Shown here piece after piece: positions 7,037 through 14,586 of a stretch of 21,944 bases of DNA; position 1 is the stretch's first letter, and every line of letters begins with the position of its first letter. The notes beneath the pieces were generated by a model. That model was not told where the DNA came from. It saw only the letters and a program-made list of their open reading frames with translations, and did not search any database. Made by a program: the position numbers and the translations under genes. Source of the DNA: an uncultured Azospirillum sp. (GTDB taxonomy: Bacteria; Pseudomonadota; Alphaproteobacteria; RF32; CAG-239). The DNA is taken from NCBI GenBank assembly GCA_900539605.1, contig UQCS01000026.1:1-21944 (forward strand), given 5' to 3'.

Positions 7037-7755
7037 AACCGGAATTTGTCTCCGAGCTGTTCTTTCAGAACTTTTTGCGGCACCTCGCGTACTTCGCCTT
7101 TTTTCAGGCTGCCGAGTTGAAACGGGCCGTAAGAAAGACGGATCAGGCGTGCCACTTCAAGACCGATATATTTCATCAGACGACGGATTTCGCGGTTTTT
7201 GCCCTCTTGTAAGGAGATGGTGAGCCAGGTGTTGGTTCCCTGAGTTTCGCCAAGAAGGATTTTAACCGGACCGTAGGCAACCCCGTCAATGGTAACGCCG
7301 CCGGCCAGCGAGTCGATCTTTGCCTGGCTGACACGGCCGTGCACTTTGACTTTGTAGCGGCGGCTCCAGCCGTTTTGCGGCAGTTCAAGCGTGCGCGAAA
7401 GCTCGCCGTTGTTTGTCAGCAACAGCAACCCTTCGGAATTGAGATCCAAGCGTCCCACCGATATGACCCGCGGCAGTCCGGCCGGCAGATTGTCGAAAAC
7501 GGTTGGGCGGTTGGATGTGTCTTTGTGGGTTGTCAGCAATCCCGTCGGTTTGTAATAAAGCCACAGTCTGGTACTTTCGACGGCCGGGAGTTTTTCGCCG
7601 TCAAGCAGGATCTTTTCGTTTCCTTCAACGTTGAAGGCGGGAGAATCGACGGTTTCGCCGTTAACGGTAATCCGTTTTTGTGCAATCAGTTCTTCGGCCG
7701 CGCGGCGCGAACAAACGCCGGAACGGGCAATAAATTTGGCTAATCTTTCGCTCAT
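7033..7755 (-). CDS. rluB: Ribosomal large-subunit pseudouridine synthase, RluB/RsuA family
   Basis: It isomerises uridine to pseudouridine in rRNA. The 240-residue protein has an N-terminal S4 RNA-binding domain (about 1-60, with RLAKFIARSGVCSRRAAEEL) and a catalytic domain with GRLDLNSEGLLLLTN, where D104 is the expected nucleophilic aspartate. The C-terminal EGKNREIRRL motif is also typical. RluB best fits the opening and the neighbours, though RluE/RluF/RsuA relatives share the fold. It is divergent from tadA across a 58-bp gap that must hold both promoters. Confidence 0.9.
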   Translation of the reverse strand: MSERLAKFIARSGVCSRRAAEELIAQKRITVNGETVDSPAFNVEGNEKILLDGEKLPAVESTRLWLYYKPTGLLTTHKDTSNRPTVFDNLPAGLPRVISVGRLDLNSEGLLLLTNNGELSRTLELPQNGWSRRYKVKVHGRVSQAKIDSLAGGVTIDGVAYGPVKILLGETQGTNTWLTISLQEGKNREIRRLMKYIGLEVARLIRLSYGPFQLGSLKKGEVREVPQKVLKEQLGDKFRL

Positions 7756-7813
7756 TTTAATGGTTCCTTGATAAATTTGTGTTTATAATAAACAAAAAGA
7801 AAGAAAAATAAAG

Positions 7814-8317
7814 ATGAATCCGCAAGATTATATGAAAATTGCCCTCAAAGAGGCGAAAAAGGCTTTTAAGGCCGACGAAGTCCCGGTCGGCGCCCTGATT
7901 GTTGATCCGATAAGCGGTGAGATTATTGCGCAGGCGCATAATGTCAGCGAACACGGCAAAGATGCGGTTGCTCATGCCGAGATTGAAGCCATGCGCAAAG
8001 CCTGTCGCCGTTTGAAGCAAAAACGGCTATGGGGGCTGGAAATGTATGTGACGCTGGAACCCTGCACGATGTGCGCGGCGGCGGCTTCGTTGATGCGGAT
8101 TGCCAAAATTTATTTCGGTGCGGCCGATGCCAAAGGGGGGGGCGTTGTCAGCGGAGTTTGTTTTTACGGGGCACAGACCTGTCATCACCGGCCGCTTGTC
8201 GAAGGCGGAATTTTGCAAGATGAGGCGGCGCAGTTATTAAAGGCTTTTTTTGGTCAGAAACGGCAAAAATTGTTAGTAAAGAAAAAAACACTGGACAGAA
8301 AAAATACTTTGGTCTAA
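7814..8317 (+). CDS. tadA: tRNA-specific adenosine deaminase TadA
   Basis: TadA deaminates wobble adenosine-34 to inosine in tRNA-Arg(ACG). The 167-residue product has the zinc deaminase motifs HAE (H54, E56) and PCxxC (C84, C87), plus PVGALIV upstream. The tail with TCHHRP and GGI is like alphaproteobacterial TadA sequences. A G8 run (8135-8142) encodes KGGG. The start has only a weak purine-rich ribosome site. The stop at 8315-8317 is followed after 35 bp by the HNH-like gene without a terminator, so the two are likely co-transcribed. Confidence 0.92.
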   Translation: MNPQDYMKIALKEAKKAFKADEVPVGALIVDPISGEIIAQAHNVSEHGKDAVAHAEIEAMRKACRRLKQKRLWGLEMYVTLEPCTMCAAAASLMRIAKIYFGAADAKGGGVVSGVCFYGAQTCHHRPLVEGGILQDEAAQLLKAFFGQKRQKLLVKKKTLDRKNTLV

Positions 8318-8354
8318 ATTTTCGCATTATATGACACGGACGGACAGCGAAAAT
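8318..8354 (+). promoter_or_regulatory. Inverted repeat overlapping the start codon of the HNH-like gene
   Basis: ATTTTCGC (8318-8325) pairs exactly with GCGAAAAT (8347-8354). The right arm includes the A and T of the ATG at 8353, so an mRNA hairpin would cover the initiation region. No clear ribosome binding site precedes this start. A control role is inference; the repeat is directly visible. Confidence 0.35.
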
Positions 8355-8835
8355 GGAGTTAAAGCAAGTCGTATTTACCAAAGTTTCTCGAGAAATAAGG
8401 AAACATCACCGCCGTTTTTTTGAGCGTCACGTCCGTAAGATGTTTATCAAATATCTTGCCTATACCAATCAGTTTGAAGGGGTTTTGAACCAACAGGAAA
8501 TTGAAGAAGCCAAAACCGGGCGTTTACCGTCCGATCTTGACGTGCATCATATTTTTCCGATTTCCGGTACCGAATCCGAAGATGTTAACTCGTTTCTCAA
8601 TCTGGCCGTTTTGCACAAGACAACTCATGTGCGTATCAATAAGGAAGTTTTTGCGCCACAGCTAAAAGATCTGGACCAGTTGCCGGAAGGAACGCGTCTT
8701 CTGATTCAGTTGCCCCAGTTTGCACCGGTTGATGCAGAGGGGATTTTGGCTGCACGGGCGAAAACTTCTTCCCATTTAAAAAATGTCGAAGGAACAGGCC
8801 TGCCGCCTTTGACCGCCGGTTATGATAGAACTTGA
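8353..8835 (+). CDS. Small HNH-like (His-Me finger) protein, unknown role
   Basis: The 160-residue product has a basic N-terminal helix-rich part (many H/R/K at 10-35) and a segment resembling an HNH nuclease core: D63-V-H65-H66-IFPISG, N83-LAVLH and TTH92-VRIN. This gives the H...N...H spacing of a beta-beta-alpha metal site. It lacks the zinc-binding cysteines of many HNH proteins, which is also true of several phage and toxin members. The C-terminus (about 100-160) shows no motif I know. No immunity-like gene or mobile-element marker sits beside it, so a toxin role is not supported. It lies between tadA and a lipoprotein gene. Confidence 0.65.
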   Translation: MELKQVVFTKVSREIRKHHRRFFERHVRKMFIKYLAYTNQFEGVLNQQEIEEAKTGRLPSDLDVHHIFPISGTESEDVNSFLNLAVLHKTTHVRINKEVFAPQLKDLDQLPEGTRLLIQLPQFAPVDAEGILAARAKTSSHLKNVEGTGLPPLTAGYDRT

Positions 8836-8847
8836 AAAACGGAGTTG

Positions 8848-8890
8848 CCTGCTTATTTAAATTTTATCAAAATTTTAATTTAAGCAGGAG
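8848..8890 (+). promoter_or_regulatory. Hairpin sequestering the ribosome binding site of the lipoprotein gene
   Basis: CCTGCTTA (8848-8855) pairs exactly with TAAGCAGG (8881-8888), and the AT-rich interior can extend the helix with a bulge. The right arm overlaps the AGGAG at 8886-8890 that serves the GTG start at 8898. No T-run follows, so this is not a terminator. An mRNA structure limiting translation is the simplest reading. Confidence 0.5.
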
Positions 8891-8897
8891 AAAAGTG

Positions 8898-9305
8898 GTG
8901 AAAAAACTGGTTTTGGGGCTTTTGGCGGTAGCACTCTTGTGCAGTTGCGCTTCGGAAAAAAAGTACAATCAGGAACTGAATCAAATGCTTAATCAGCCGG
9001 TGAGCCGGGTCGAAGGCAAGTTCGGGCGTCCGTCGGCTGTCAAACTTCTCGGCGATGACAGCAAGGTGATTACCTATACTAAAGTCAACGAATCGTATGT
9101 GCCGTCCGAATATTATATTTACGGCAATACATTTATTCCGGGGCAGGAAGTTGTTTACTCGCCGTTTACCGGAGATTATGATTTTTATCCGTTTGAACAA
9201 AGCTTCGGTTATACGGTCGAATATACCTGTCAGACGTCATTTTTGGTTGAACACGGGGTGGTTAAAGCGTGGCGTTGGAAAGGAAACAATTGTGTCGCTT
9301 ATTAA
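8898..9305 (+). CDS. Small lipoprotein, possibly SmpA/BamE-like fold
   Basis: GTG at 8898 is chosen because AGGAG lies 7 nt upstream and the product then begins with a clean lipoprotein signal: KK, a hydrophobic core, and a lipobox-like LCSC with C17 as the modified residue. GTG at 8895 is only 4 nt from the site. An upstream ATG at 8832 would add a non-signal extension. The mature part has VSRVEGKFGRPSAV...ITYTKVN, which resembles the opening of SmpA/OmlA/BamE-type domains, then a Tyr/Phe-rich central stretch and two C-terminal cysteines. It is predicted to be periplasmic and membrane-anchored. A BamE identity is not claimed. Confidence 0.72.
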   Translation: MKKLVLGLLAVALLCSCASEKKYNQELNQMLNQPVSRVEGKFGRPSAVKLLGDDSKVITYTKVNESYVPSEYYIYGNTFIPGQEVVYSPFTGDYDFYPFEQSFGYTVEYTCQTSFLVEHGVVKAWRWKGNNCVAY

Positions 9306-9378
9306 GGTGCGGCGTAACTAATTATTAACAAAATTTGTCTAGTATCCGACTCTGTAATAACGGTATCAGAGTTTTGAC

Positions 9379-9693
9379 ATGGGTTTTTTGTTTGATCTTA
9401 AAAACAGGCTGAAAAGTTCGGGAGTATATATTGCCTTCACGCTGGTGATTTTCTATTTCGGCTTCTATGCTTTTTACGGTGAGCGCGGGATACGCAAGTA
9501 TCTTTATTTGCGCCACGAGGTGGAACACGCCCGTGTTCTGGCCGATCAATACAAGACTCGGAAGGAACGTTTGGACACGGAAGTGAGGCTGTTGTCGCCG
9601 GACAGTTTGGATCCTGATTTGCTGGACGAAAGAGTGAGAATTGTTCTCAATTTTGTCGGCAGTGACGAGTTTGTCATCCTTGACGAGCAATAG
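9379..9693 (+). CDS. ftsB: FtsB/DivIC-family septum formation initiator
   Basis: FtsB-type proteins bridge FtsQ, FtsL and the septal synthase FtsWI. The 104-residue product has a short cytoplasmic N-terminus, one membrane helix (about 16-33), then a charged coiled coil (about 40-70) and a conserved-looking C-terminal LDPDLLDERVRIVLNF segment typical of the family in alphaproteobacteria. The size is normal. The usual enolase and pyruvate dehydrogenase neighbours are not seen; here it follows a lipoprotein gene. An ACTCTG/CAGAGT inverted repeat (9349-9354 / 9367-9372) lies just before the start, and the ribosome site is weak. Confidence 0.8.
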   Translation: MGFLFDLKNRLKSSGVYIAFTLVIFYFGFYAFYGERGIRKYLYLRHEVEHARVLADQYKTRKERLDTEVRLLSPDSLDPDLLDERVRIVLNFVGSDEFVILDEQ

Positions 9694-9717
9694 CGGGGGC
9701 CGTTCCCCGCAGCGGGG
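9693..9717 (+). other. Two mutually exclusive GC-rich hairpins after ftsB
   Basis: GCGGGG (9693-9698) pairs with CCCCGC (9705-9710). The same CCCC(G) can instead pair with (C)GGGG at 9713-9717. The two helices share one arm and so compete. No T-run follows directly; the true terminator is 20 nt downstream. The feature could protect mRNA 3' ends or modulate termination. Confidence 0.35.
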
Positions 9718-9737
9718 CAAAAGGCGGTTTTTGGACG

Positions 9738-9774
9738 TACAGCAAAAAAAGGCTGTATTTTTTTATTTTTTTTT
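9738..9774 (+). terminator. Rho-independent terminator between ftsB and the M23 peptidase gene
   Basis: TACAGC (9738-9743) and GCTGTA (9752-9757) form a 6-bp stem with a purine loop, followed by T7-A-T9. It ends the tadA-ftsB transcript, so the M23-bactofilin unit needs its own promoter in the AT-rich stretch 9775-9830. No certain -35/-10 was identified there. Confidence 0.75.
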
Positions 9775-9839
9775 GCTATATTAAATTAACTTTTAATTAA
9801 CCGGAAAAATTTTTTCCGATTGTCTGGTGACGGAATTTT

Positions 9840-11063
9840 ATGAAAATAGCTAAAAAAACAGCTCCCGAACCGATGCAGTATGCTTCTAAAAAATCGTTCT
9901 TTTCCGACAAGGAAATCATTTTCAGAAGCAACGGCCGGGCCAAGGTCTTTACAATATCTTCCAAAATGCAGGTCATTTTCCTGTTTTTGGTGGCGTTTGT
10001 CGGTATTTGGAGTTTTTACTATTACCACATGTATCGCCGCTCGGATTTGATTATTGTCAGAAAAAACAACGAGCTGATTGCGACCCGCGATGCTTATGTT
10101 GATTTGATGGGCGATTTTGTGACCTTGCAGGGCAATATTGCCGATATGATCAAAACGCTTGATAATGCCAAAACTTCGGAACTCAATCTGGGGCAATATC
10201 AGCAACAAGCTTCGGTAGTGGAAGAAAAAGTCAAACAGATTACCACTCAGGTAAACTGGATCAACACCGAAAAACTGGCAGAAAAAGCCAATCTTAACGA
10301 GATTTCGCTGCAACGCGACATTGCAATATCCGAGCGTGACGAACTGCGGCGCCAACTGGTGGAACTGCAGGAAACGGTAGAAGATATTAAGAAAGCCGAA
10401 ACCGAAATTCTGGACCGGGTGGCGGCAATTGCCGAAAAGGAAATCGGCAAGATCAAAAGCGCGGTGGCAGCGGTCAATGTGCCGTTGAAAAAACGCGGCC
10501 TTTATTTTAATGCCCTGGCCAACGACAAACGCAAACGCGGTGCCGGCGGCCCGTATATTCCGGAAGATAATAAGTTTTTGCAGCAAAAGGATGTCAGCGA
10601 CAAAGTGAGCCGGATTTTTGAAAATGTCGATGATTTGGAATATTATCGCGAGGTTATGCAATATGTTCCGTTGGGCAAACCGGTATGGAGCCTGTGGGTA
10701 TCGTCGCCGTACGGCCGCCGGTCCGATCCGTTTAAGAAGACCAAAGCTTATCACAAAGGGGTTGATTTGGCGGGACGTACCGGCAATAAGATCAAGGTGA
10801 TGGCCAGCGGCAAAGTGATTCGTGCCGAGGTGGCGTCGGGTTACGGCAATTTGGTGGTGGTGGATCACGGCAACGGTTTTAAGACCAAATATGCCCATAT
10901 GCACAAAATTTATGTAAAAAAAGGCGATTATGTTGAGTTGGGCGATGCCGTTGGCGAAGTCGGCTCGACTGGACGCTCAACCGGACCGCATCTGCATTAT
11001 GAGATCCTGTATCGGGATAAGGATGTTGATCCGATGCCGTTTATGAAAGCTAAAATCTCTTGA
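9840..11063 (+). CDS. Membrane-anchored M23 (LytM/LAS) metallopeptidase with coiled coil
   Basis: The 407-residue product has a cytoplasmic N-terminus of about 42 residues, one membrane helix (about 43-62), a long periplasmic coiled coil (about 70-210) and a C-terminal M23 domain. The zinc-site residues are present: H305 and D309 in HKGVD, and H384/H386 in HLHY. It should therefore be an active peptidoglycan endopeptidase. The bactofilin gene follows 19 nt after its stop. M23 peptidases paired with bactofilins control cell shape in other bacteria (for example LmdC-BacA and Csd-CcmA), so a shape or localised wall-remodelling role is likely. GGA 5 nt upstream supports the start. Confidence 0.92.
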   Translation: MKIAKKTAPEPMQYASKKSFFSDKEIIFRSNGRAKVFTISSKMQVIFLFLVAFVGIWSFYYYHMYRRSDLIIVRKNNELIATRDAYVDLMGDFVTLQGNIADMIKTLDNAKTSELNLGQYQQQASVVEEKVKQITTQVNWINTEKLAEKANLNEISLQRDIAISERDELRRQLVELQETVEDIKKAETEILDRVAAIAEKEIGKIKSAVAAVNVPLKKRGLYFNALANDKRKRGAGGPYIPEDNKFLQQKDVSDKVSRIFENVDDLEYYREVMQYVPLGKPVWSLWVSSPYGRRSDPFKKTKAYHKGVDLAGRTGNKIKVMASGKVIRAEVASGYGNLVVVDHGNGFKTKYAHMHKIYVKKGDYVELGDAVGEVGSTGRSTGPHLHYEILYRDKDVDPMPFMKAKIS

Positions 11064-11082
11064 AAATTTTGAGGAATTTGTG

Positions 11083-11538
11083 ATGAAAAAATTCAAAAAA
11101 ATGATGTATCTTAAGTTGGCGCGCGCTTTCGGCCGTAGCAACAACAGCCGCCAGGTGCCGACGATTATCGGCGAGACCACCAAGGTTTGCGGCGATATCA
11201 ACAGTAACGGCATTTTACACGTGGACGGTTACATCGAAGGCGATATCTGCTGCGAAGAACTGGTTATCGGCGTCAAAGGCAACATTTTGGGAACAGTCAA
11301 AGCTCAGAGCATGTTTTTATACGGCACGTTACAGGGTAAGGCGGTTGCCGACAGCCTGTTTATTGCCAAAACCGCAAAGCTGATCGGTGATGCCACCCAT
11401 AACACAATCGCTATCGAACCGGGCGCTTATATTGACGGTCACTGCATTCGGGTTCATAACGGTAATACGTCGGCGACTCCGGCGCTGACAACTGTTCAGG
11501 CTCCTCAGATTGTTGCCAAGATTAAAGCGGTTAAATAA
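11083..11538 (+). CDS. bacA: Bactofilin
   Basis: Bactofilins self-assemble into non-nucleotide polymers that scaffold wall enzymes at the inner membrane. The 151-residue product has the DUF583 core from about residue 22 to 122: TIIGETTKVCGDINSNGILHVDG, then recurring G-x-I/V turns (YIEGDI, KGNILGTV, GTLQGKAV, AKLIGDA, GAYIDGH) typical of a right-handed beta helix. Flanking tails are short; the basic N-terminus (KKFKKMMYLK) could bind membrane. ATG at 11083 has GAGGA 7 nt upstream; the GTG at 11080 is too close. The symbol follows the BacA/CcmA family and is not a proven orthology. Confidence 0.9.
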   Translation: MKKFKKMMYLKLARAFGRSNNSRQVPTIIGETTKVCGDINSNGILHVDGYIEGDICCEELVIGVKGNILGTVKAQSMFLYGTLQGKAVADSLFIAKTAKLIGDATHNTIAIEPGAYIDGHCIRVHNGNTSATPALTTVQAPQIVAKIKAVK

Positions 11539-11543
11539 GCAAA

Positions 11544-12029
11544 ATGGCGGTTAAAGAAAAAAAATCGGATTTTATTTCGACTGGTTTGGTCGCCCATAAC
11601 CGGCGTGCCGGTTTTGATTATTTTATTAATGAAAAATTTGTTGCCGGGTTGGAACTGAGCGGTACGGAAGTCAAAGCGCTACGGTTGGGGCATGCCAATA
11701 TTAACGATGCCTTTGGCGTGGAAAAAAATGATGAATTATATATTTCAAATATGTTTATTGCCGAATATGCCAATAAAGGTTATGAAAGCCATATTGAAAA
11801 ACGAGACCGTCGATTGTTGTTGAAACGGCGCGAAATTAACGAAATTATTTCAGCGCTAGCTAAAAAAGGAGCGACGCTGGTAGCCATTCGTCTGTTTTTT
11901 AACGAAAAAGGGCGCGCCAAGTTGGAAGTCGGACTGGGAACCGGCAAAAAGAACTATGATAAGCGCGAGACCATAAAAACCCGCGACTGGAATCGTGAAA
12001 AAGCCCGGGTGATGGCAAGGTTCTCATAA
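11544..12029 (+). CDS. smpB: SsrA-binding protein SmpB
   Basis: SmpB binds tmRNA and delivers it to stalled ribosomes in trans-translation. The 161-residue protein has the family signatures: N-terminal HNRRAGFDYFINEKFVAGLELSGTEVKALR (split here around FDYF), a central ISNMFIAEYA strand, the KRDRRLLLKRREI motif, and a basic C-terminal tail with KKNYDKRETIKTRDWNREKAR, whose residues occupy the mRNA channel. It starts 5 nt after the bactofilin stop. I did not find the tmRNA gene in the window. Confidence 0.95.
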   Translation: MAVKEKKSDFISTGLVAHNRRAGFDYFINEKFVAGLELSGTEVKALRLGHANINDAFGVEKNDELYISNMFIAEYANKGYESHIEKRDRRLLLKRREINEIISALAKKGATLVAIRLFFNEKGRAKLEVGLGTGKKNYDKRETIKTRDWNREKARVMARFS

Positions 12030-12512
12030 ATGTGCAAAATTGAATACCAACGGGAAGAAAGCATAACTTGCCGGCTTAACAGTCATTGGTGGAGTTATGC
12101 CGTTTCTGTTTTGATAATGTTTTTTTATGTGCTTACGGTTATATCGGAGCGAATCGGGAGTAATGAGACAACAGTAACCGATTGGTTAATGGATGTGTTC
12201 GTTGCAGCGTTTGTCGTTTATTTGTGGTTGCGAGCCTGGAAAAGCCAGATCGTTTTTACAAATTTCAGGATTGTGTGTTGCGGCGGATTATTGTTGAAGA
12301 ACAAGGTTTTTGAAGCATCCGAGATTGAGCTGTGGCAGGCACCGGTACAAAAACTTATATTACCGACTTGGTACTCAATAAGATTAGTAAACAACGAAAA
12401 AGGAGATAAAACGTTCTTTTGGGGGCTGGCACTTACAAAAGAGCAATTGGCTTTCCTTGAAAATGAGTTTAAACTGACGGTCAAAACTGATTGGTTGGGG
12501 CTTTATACCTAA
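12030..12512 (+). CDS. Small two-helix membrane protein with a PH-like domain
   Basis: The 160-residue product begins immediately after the smpB stop, so it is probably translationally coupled. It has two membrane helices (about 20-40 and 52-68) and then a soluble segment, IVFTNFRIVCCGGLLLKNK followed by VFEASEIELW, that resembles the strand pattern of bacterial PH domains (YdbS/DUF304 type: T.-.R....GG...k...i...I). The assignment rests on pattern alone. Its stop (12510-12512) touches the uvrB stop on the other strand. Confidence 0.7.
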   Translation: MCKIEYQREESITCRLNSHWWSYAVSVLIMFFYVLTVISERIGSNETTVTDWLMDVFVAAFVVYLWLRAWKSQIVFTNFRIVCCGGLLLKNKVFEASEIELWQAPVQKLILPTWYSIRLVNNEKGDKTFFWGLALTKEQLAFLENEFKLTVKTDWLGLYT

Positions 12513-14522
12513 TTAACCATCGTTGACAAAGATGCTGTTGTCGTAAGTGCGCATTGCCAGCAACTCCAGTGCCTTGATTTTATCACGATACATGACGGCC
12601 TGTTCAAATTCGAGATTTTGTGCCGCTTCTTTCATCAATTTGGTCAGTTCTTTGATTTGTTTCTCAATATCGCGGGCATCGCCGGCAGCGCCCGCTTTAT
12701 CGTTGATGTAGTCGGCGGCGGTCATTTCGCTGAGAGTGGACGAAATGCTCTTGCGGACGGTTTGCGGCGTGATGCCGTGTTCGATGTTAAATTGCAGCTG
12801 TTTGTTGCGGCGGCGTTCGGTTTCGCCGATTGCTTCTTCAATTGAGCCGGTCATTTTGTCGGCATACAAAATAACCTTGCTGTTAACGTTGCGAGCAGCG
12901 CGTCCGATGGTCTGAATCAGCGAGCGGGTCGAACGAAGGAAGCCTTCTTTGTCGGCGTCCAAAATGGCGACCAGCGAACATTCGGGAATATCGAGTCCTT
13001 CCCGTAGCAGGTTGATGCCGACTAGAACGTCAAAGACACCGAGTCGGAGATCGCGGATAATTTCAATACGTTCCAACGTATCGATGTCGGAGTGCATATA
13101 ACGGACTTTGATACCGTTTTCGTTGAGGTATTCGGTCAGGTCTTCGGCCATTTTTTTTGTAAGAGTAGTTACCAGAACCCGTTCGCCTTTGAGAATGGTT
13201 TTGCGGCATTCTTCCATCAGGTCGTCAATTTGGTTTTCGACCGGACGAATAACGCATACCGGGTCGGGCAGACCGGTCGGACGAATGATCTGTTCAACAA
13301 AAACCCCTTTGCTTTGCTCCATTTCCCAGTTGCCGGGTGTAGCGGAAACGAAGATAGTCTGCGGCCGCATCCGGTCCCATTCTTCCAGTTTGAGGGGGCG
13401 GTTGTCAAGACAGGACGGCAGTCGCCATCCATATTCGGCAAGGGTGCTTTTGCGATTGCGGTCGCCGCGGTACATACCGCCGATCTGCGGCACCGAGATG
13501 TGACTTTCGTCAATAAACAGCAAAGCATCCGGAGGCAGGTATTCAAACAGAGTCGGCGGCGGTTCGCCGGGCGCCCGGCCGGTCAGGTAGCGCGAGTAGT
13601 TTTCGATGCCTTTGCAATGACCGGTGGTTTCAAGCATTTCCAAATCAAAACGGGTACGTTGTTCCAGACGTTGCGCCTCGAGCAATTTGTTGTTTTCGCG
13701 AAAATAGGCAAGTTGGGGCTGGAGTTCCTGTTTGATGCGTGAAATGGCTTGGGAGAGGGCCGGTCGCGGTGTAACGTAATGGCTGGCCGGATAGACCACT
13801 ACCTGAGTAAGGTCAGCGGTTTTTTTGCCGGTCAGCGAGTCGAATTCGTAAATGCTTTCGATTTCGTCGCCGAAAAAAGAAATCCGCCAGGCACGATCTT
13901 CGAGGTGGGCAGGAAAGATGTCAAGCGTATCTCCCTGAACCCGGAAGGTGCTGCGGACAAAATTAAGCTGGTTGCGTTCGTATTGCAGTTCCGACAAACG
14001 CTGATAGACGGCCTGCGGTTCCACTTCGTCTCCGGTTTTGAGTTCGAGAGTCATCGCCGAGTAAGAAGCCACGTCGCCCAAACCGTAAATACAGGAGACC
14101 GAAGCAACGATGATTACATCGCGGTTTTCCAGAATACTGCGGGTTGCCGAGTTGCGCATACGGTCAATTTGTTCGTTGATGGCGGAGTCTTTTTCGATAT
14201 AAGTGTCGGTTTTGGGGACGTAAGCTTCGGGTTGGTAATAATCATAATAAGAGACGAAATATTCCACCTGATTATGAGGAAAAAACTCTTTCATTTCGCT
14301 GTAGAGCTGGGCTGCCAGGGTCTTGTTGGGCGCCATGATCAGTGCCGGCCGCTGGCACCGTTCTATGATTTTTGCCATTGTAAAGGTTTTGCCTGATCCG
14401 GTAACGCCGAGCAGAACCTGATTGCGCTGGCCTTCTTCAAGACCGCGGCAAAGTTCATCAATCGCCTGCGGCTGGTCGCCGGCGGGCTCGAACGGGCTTT
14501 CGATTTGAAATTTTTCACTCAT
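12513..14522 (-). CDS. uvrB: Excinuclease ABC subunit B (UvrB)
   Basis: UvrB verifies DNA damage after loading by UvrA and recruits UvrC in nucleotide excision repair. The 669-residue product is full length: Walker A GVTGSGKT (39-46), the damage-verifying beta-hairpin region around YYDYYQPEAYVP (92-103), a DEAD-type FIDESH, helicase motifs with TLTKKMAEDLTEYL and LLREGLDIPE, QTIGRAARN, and a C-terminal UVR domain that binds UvrC (EFEQAVMYRDKIKALE, near 640). It is transcribed from a 64-bp gap after the flagellar cluster. No terminator separates it from the convergent gene on the plus strand. Confidence 0.97.
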   Translation of the reverse strand: MSEKFQIESPFEPAGDQPQAIDELCRGLEEGQRNQVLLGVTGSGKTFTMAKIIERCQRPALIMAPNKTLAAQLYSEMKEFFPHNQVEYFVSYYDYYQPEAYVPKTDTYIEKDSAINEQIDRMRNSATRSILENRDVIIVASVSCIYGLGDVASYSAMTLELKTGDEVEPQAVYQRLSELQYERNQLNFVRSTFRVQGDTLDIFPAHLEDRAWRISFFGDEIESIYEFDSLTGKKTADLTQVVVYPASHYVTPRPALSQAISRIKQELQPQLAYFRENNKLLEAQRLEQRTRFDLEMLETTGHCKGIENYSRYLTGRAPGEPPPTLFEYLPPDALLFIDESHISVPQIGGMYRGDRNRKSTLAEYGWRLPSCLDNRPLKLEEWDRMRPQTIFVSATPGNWEMEQSKGVFVEQIIRPTGLPDPVCVIRPVENQIDDLMEECRKTILKGERVLVTTLTKKMAEDLTEYLNENGIKVRYMHSDIDTLERIEIIRDLRLGVFDVLVGINLLREGLDIPECSLVAILDADKEGFLRSTRSLIQTIGRAARNVNSKVILYADKMTGSIEEAIGETERRRNKQLQFNIEHGITPQTVRKSISSTLSEMTAADYINDKAGAAGDARDIEKQIKELTKLMKEAAQNLEFEQAVMYRDKIKALELLAMRTYDNSIFVNDG

Positions 14523-14586
14523 GTCTGTTCTCTTTTTAGAGATAATTTAGGCGGCGTTAACGTCATTTTCCACTGAAGTTTACAAA

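Noticed and set aside
8135..8142. G8 run in tadA as a phase-variation switch
   Set aside because: tadA is usually essential, so on/off switching is implausible; the run simply encodes consecutive glycines.
9786..10904. Minus-strand open frame of 372 codons opposite the M23 peptidase gene
   Set aside because: His/Phe/Asn-rich translation typical of an antisense shadow; the plus strand carries a full M23 domain and coiled coil.
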